A DNA stretch of 64,000 nucleotides from Eremophila alpestris peregrina (taxonomy: Eukaryota > Chordata > Aves > Passeriformes > Alaudidae): positions 3,415,516 through 3,479,515 of the forward strand of contig WMCF01000065.1 in NCBI GenBank assembly GCA_009792885.1, in the 5' to 3' direction. A model generated the notes under the pieces. It had not been told where the DNA came from and did no database searches. It saw only the letters and a list, made by a program, of their open reading frames with translations. Shown here one piece after another: positions 62,250-64,000 of the stretch (positions are counted from its first letter, which is position 1; the number at the start of each line of letters is the position of its first letter). The translations under genes were made by a program, and so were the position numbers.

Positions 62250-62372
62250 CTCACAGACAGGCTGGGGCAGGCTCTGGGTGACCTGCTCTAGTGGAAGGTG
62301 TCCCTGCCCATGGCAGGGGGTCAAGACAAGATGACCTTTAAGGTCCTTTCCAATTCAAACCCTGTGATTCAG
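62250..62372 (+). mobile_element. CR1 LINE 3'-end fragment
   Basis: A plus-orientation CR1: 'gtggaaggtgtccctgccca', 'gatgacctttaaggtccttt' and terminus AACCCTGTGATTC. Confidence 0.9.
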
Positions 62373-62819
62373 AGCCTCTGCCCAAAACAAATGGTCTGGG
62401 GTTAGAAGATCTTCTGGACTCTGCAAAAGCTGGGGCTCAGTAGATTGTTTGGCAAGACATGAACATGTTCAGAAACCACTCAAGACTGAGGGTGACAGAG
62501 ATGCCCAGAGGTGCACAGGCTTGGGGGGATGCTTCATCTTTCTTCTGCACTGGGAAGCACAAAGCAGGAGAAAAAGCAAGACAGCTTTCTGCCCTGCTTC
62601 TTGACAAGCAGGAAAATGACCATCAGCCTCAAGCAGTTTTTTCTTTAGCTCATCTGATCACCTGGGCTGCTTCCCTGGAGTCCTTAAAGCAGTTGTGATT
62701 TGCTGTAAAGGCCCCAGGACTGGGGGGAGTCCACCTCCAGCACACACATCCCCTTGGCCACAGGAGGGGTCACATCTGCCTCTGGCTTGTTCCCCAAACT
62801 AGAGGCCAGCCCCGGGGAC

Positions 62820-64000
62820 CCCACAGCCTCAGTACCTACCCCAGAGTCCCAGTATGGGCCCCAAAGCCCCAGTACCTATCCCAGTGCCTCAGCACCTCTC
62901 CTAAAGCCTCACTACTCAACCCACAGCTCCAGTACCTACCCTACAGCCTCAGTACCTAAACCAAAGCCCTACTATGTACTCCACAGCTCCAGCAACTATC
63001 CCACAGTCCCAGCACCTACCCTAGAGCCTCAGCACCTCCCATATAGCCCCAGTACCTGCCCCAGTGTCCCAGTATGTGCCCCACAGCCCCAGTACCTACC
63101 CACAGCTCCAGCGCCTCCCCTACAGCCTCATTTCCTACCCCAAATCCTCAGTATGTACCCCATAGCTCCAGCATCTACCCTACAGCCTCAGTACCCACCC
63201 CACAGCCCTCAACCCACAGCCCCTGTACCTACTACACAGCCCCAGTACTTACACCAGAACCCCAGCATGCAACCCACAGCCCTAGTACCTACCCTACAGC
63301 CTCAGTACCTACCCCAAAGCCTTAGTATGTACCCCATAGCTCCAGCAACTATCCCATATAGCCCCAGTACCTACCCCAGAGTCCCAGTATGGGCCCCAAA
63401 GCCCCAGTACCTACCCCAGAGCCTCAGCACCTACCCTACAGACTCAGTATCTAACCCAAAGCCTCAGTATGTACCCCATAGCTCCAGTACCTACCCTACA
63501 GCCTCAGCACATACCCCACAGCCCCAGTATGTAACCCACAGCCCCAGCACTCAACCCACAGCTCCAGTATCTACTACATAGCCCCAGGACCCAGTACACA
63601 GCGCCAGCATGTACCTGACATCACCAGCACCCACCCCACAGCCCCAGTATGTAACCCACAGCCCCACACGTATCACACAGCCCCACACGTACCACACAGC
63701 CCCAGCATTCACCCCACAGCCCCACACGTATCACACAGCCCCAGCACTCAACTCACAGCCCCAGCAGCCACCCCACAGCCCCAGCACTCCCCCCACATCC
63801 CCACATGTACCCCACAGCCCCACATGTACCCCACAGCCCCTCACGTACCACACAGCCCCAGCACTCCCCCCACAGCCCCAGCATTCACCACACAGCCCCA
63901 GCACTCCCCCACAGCCCCAGGATCCTCCCCACAGCCCCACACGTACCACACAGCCCCACACGTACCACACAGCCCCAGCACCCCCCCACAGCCCCAGGAC
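62820..64000 (+). repeat. Minisatellite, 20-bp unit, runs off the window
   Basis: About 59 degenerate tandem copies of a 20-bp unit with consensus near ACAGCCCCAGTACCTACCCC. From about 63,600 the units change to an ACAGCCCCACACGTACCAC type (19-20 bp). Three units make 60 bp, so any stop-free frame reads as a 20-residue protein repeat (Pro/Ser/Thr/Tyr-rich). The 275-codon frame at 62,754-63,581 is explained this way. The array continues past the right edge. The minus strand, which is ASTN2 sense if the gene extends here, is G-rich. Confidence 0.95.

Noticed and set aside
62754..63581. 275-codon Pro/Ser/Thr-rich plus-strand open frame
   Set aside because: It is generated by the 20-bp minisatellite, which is open by composition. 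There is no splice context or homology.
1..64000. Bacterial-type systems, CRISPR, operons or phage genes
   Set aside because: Spliced vertebrate genes, CR1 elements and CpG islands show that this is avian nuclear DNA. The regular repeats at the right edge are contiguous minisatellite units without spacers.

Overview
The window is nuclear DNA of a bird, probably a passerine. Three things point there: many short, 3'-end-containing CR1 LINE copies with the typical ATTCTATGATTC-like ends, several retroviral LTR-like blocks, and vertebrate genes with avian-style compact introns. Two assembly gaps (12,414-12,906 and 50,331-50,760) fall in or next to GC-rich repetitive sequence.

Two real genes are visible, one nested in the other. 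The host gene is ASTN2 (astrotactin-2) on the minus strand. Six consecutive exons can be placed to the base, running from high to low coordinates: 50,853-51,019, 48,404-48,592, 31,762-31,886, 31,304-31,408, 29,712-29,891 and 7,531-7,796. They join in phase into 1,032 nt (344 codons), covering the last EGF-like domain, the MACPF (perforin-like) domain and its cysteine-rich continuation. Exons upstream (>64 kb, or not recognised) and downstream (<1) are outside what I can support. TRIM32, a RING/B-box/coiled-coil/NHL E3 ubiquitin ligase, lies on the plus strand inside the 21.9-kb ASTN2 intron 7,797-29,711. It has a CpG-island promoter near 15.8-16.3 kb, a probable noncoding first exon ending at 16,013, and a single coding exon that starts at acceptor 18,768 and carries the intact CDS 18,832-20,775. 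This nested antisense ASTN2/TRIM32 layout is the one known in mammals.

The rest is intronic sequence with mobile and simple repeats. The most unusual item is at 26.1-26.6 kb: a spliced, broken partial copy of PTPRE (receptor tyrosine phosphatase epsilon) mRNA. It keeps the 5' part of the message (signal peptide, membrane segment, juxtamembrane region), carries two stops and a frameshift, and runs at a TGGCAA microhomology into 36 bases that match the end of an LTR-like element at 48.1 kb. That structure suggests retroviral template switching rather than LINE-mediated retroposition. Other features are at least twelve CR1 fragments, three LTR-like blocks (one about 105 bp upstream of an ASTN2 exon in the same orientation), a 1.2-kb minisatellite of 20-bp units at the right edge, a second 19/20-bp GC-rich minisatellite hidden by the first gap, and CTCF-, ZNF143- and USF-type motifs.

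No tRNA, rRNA, CRISPR array or prokaryotic-type system is present. Most open frames are chance frames in GC-rich intron or repeat DNA.
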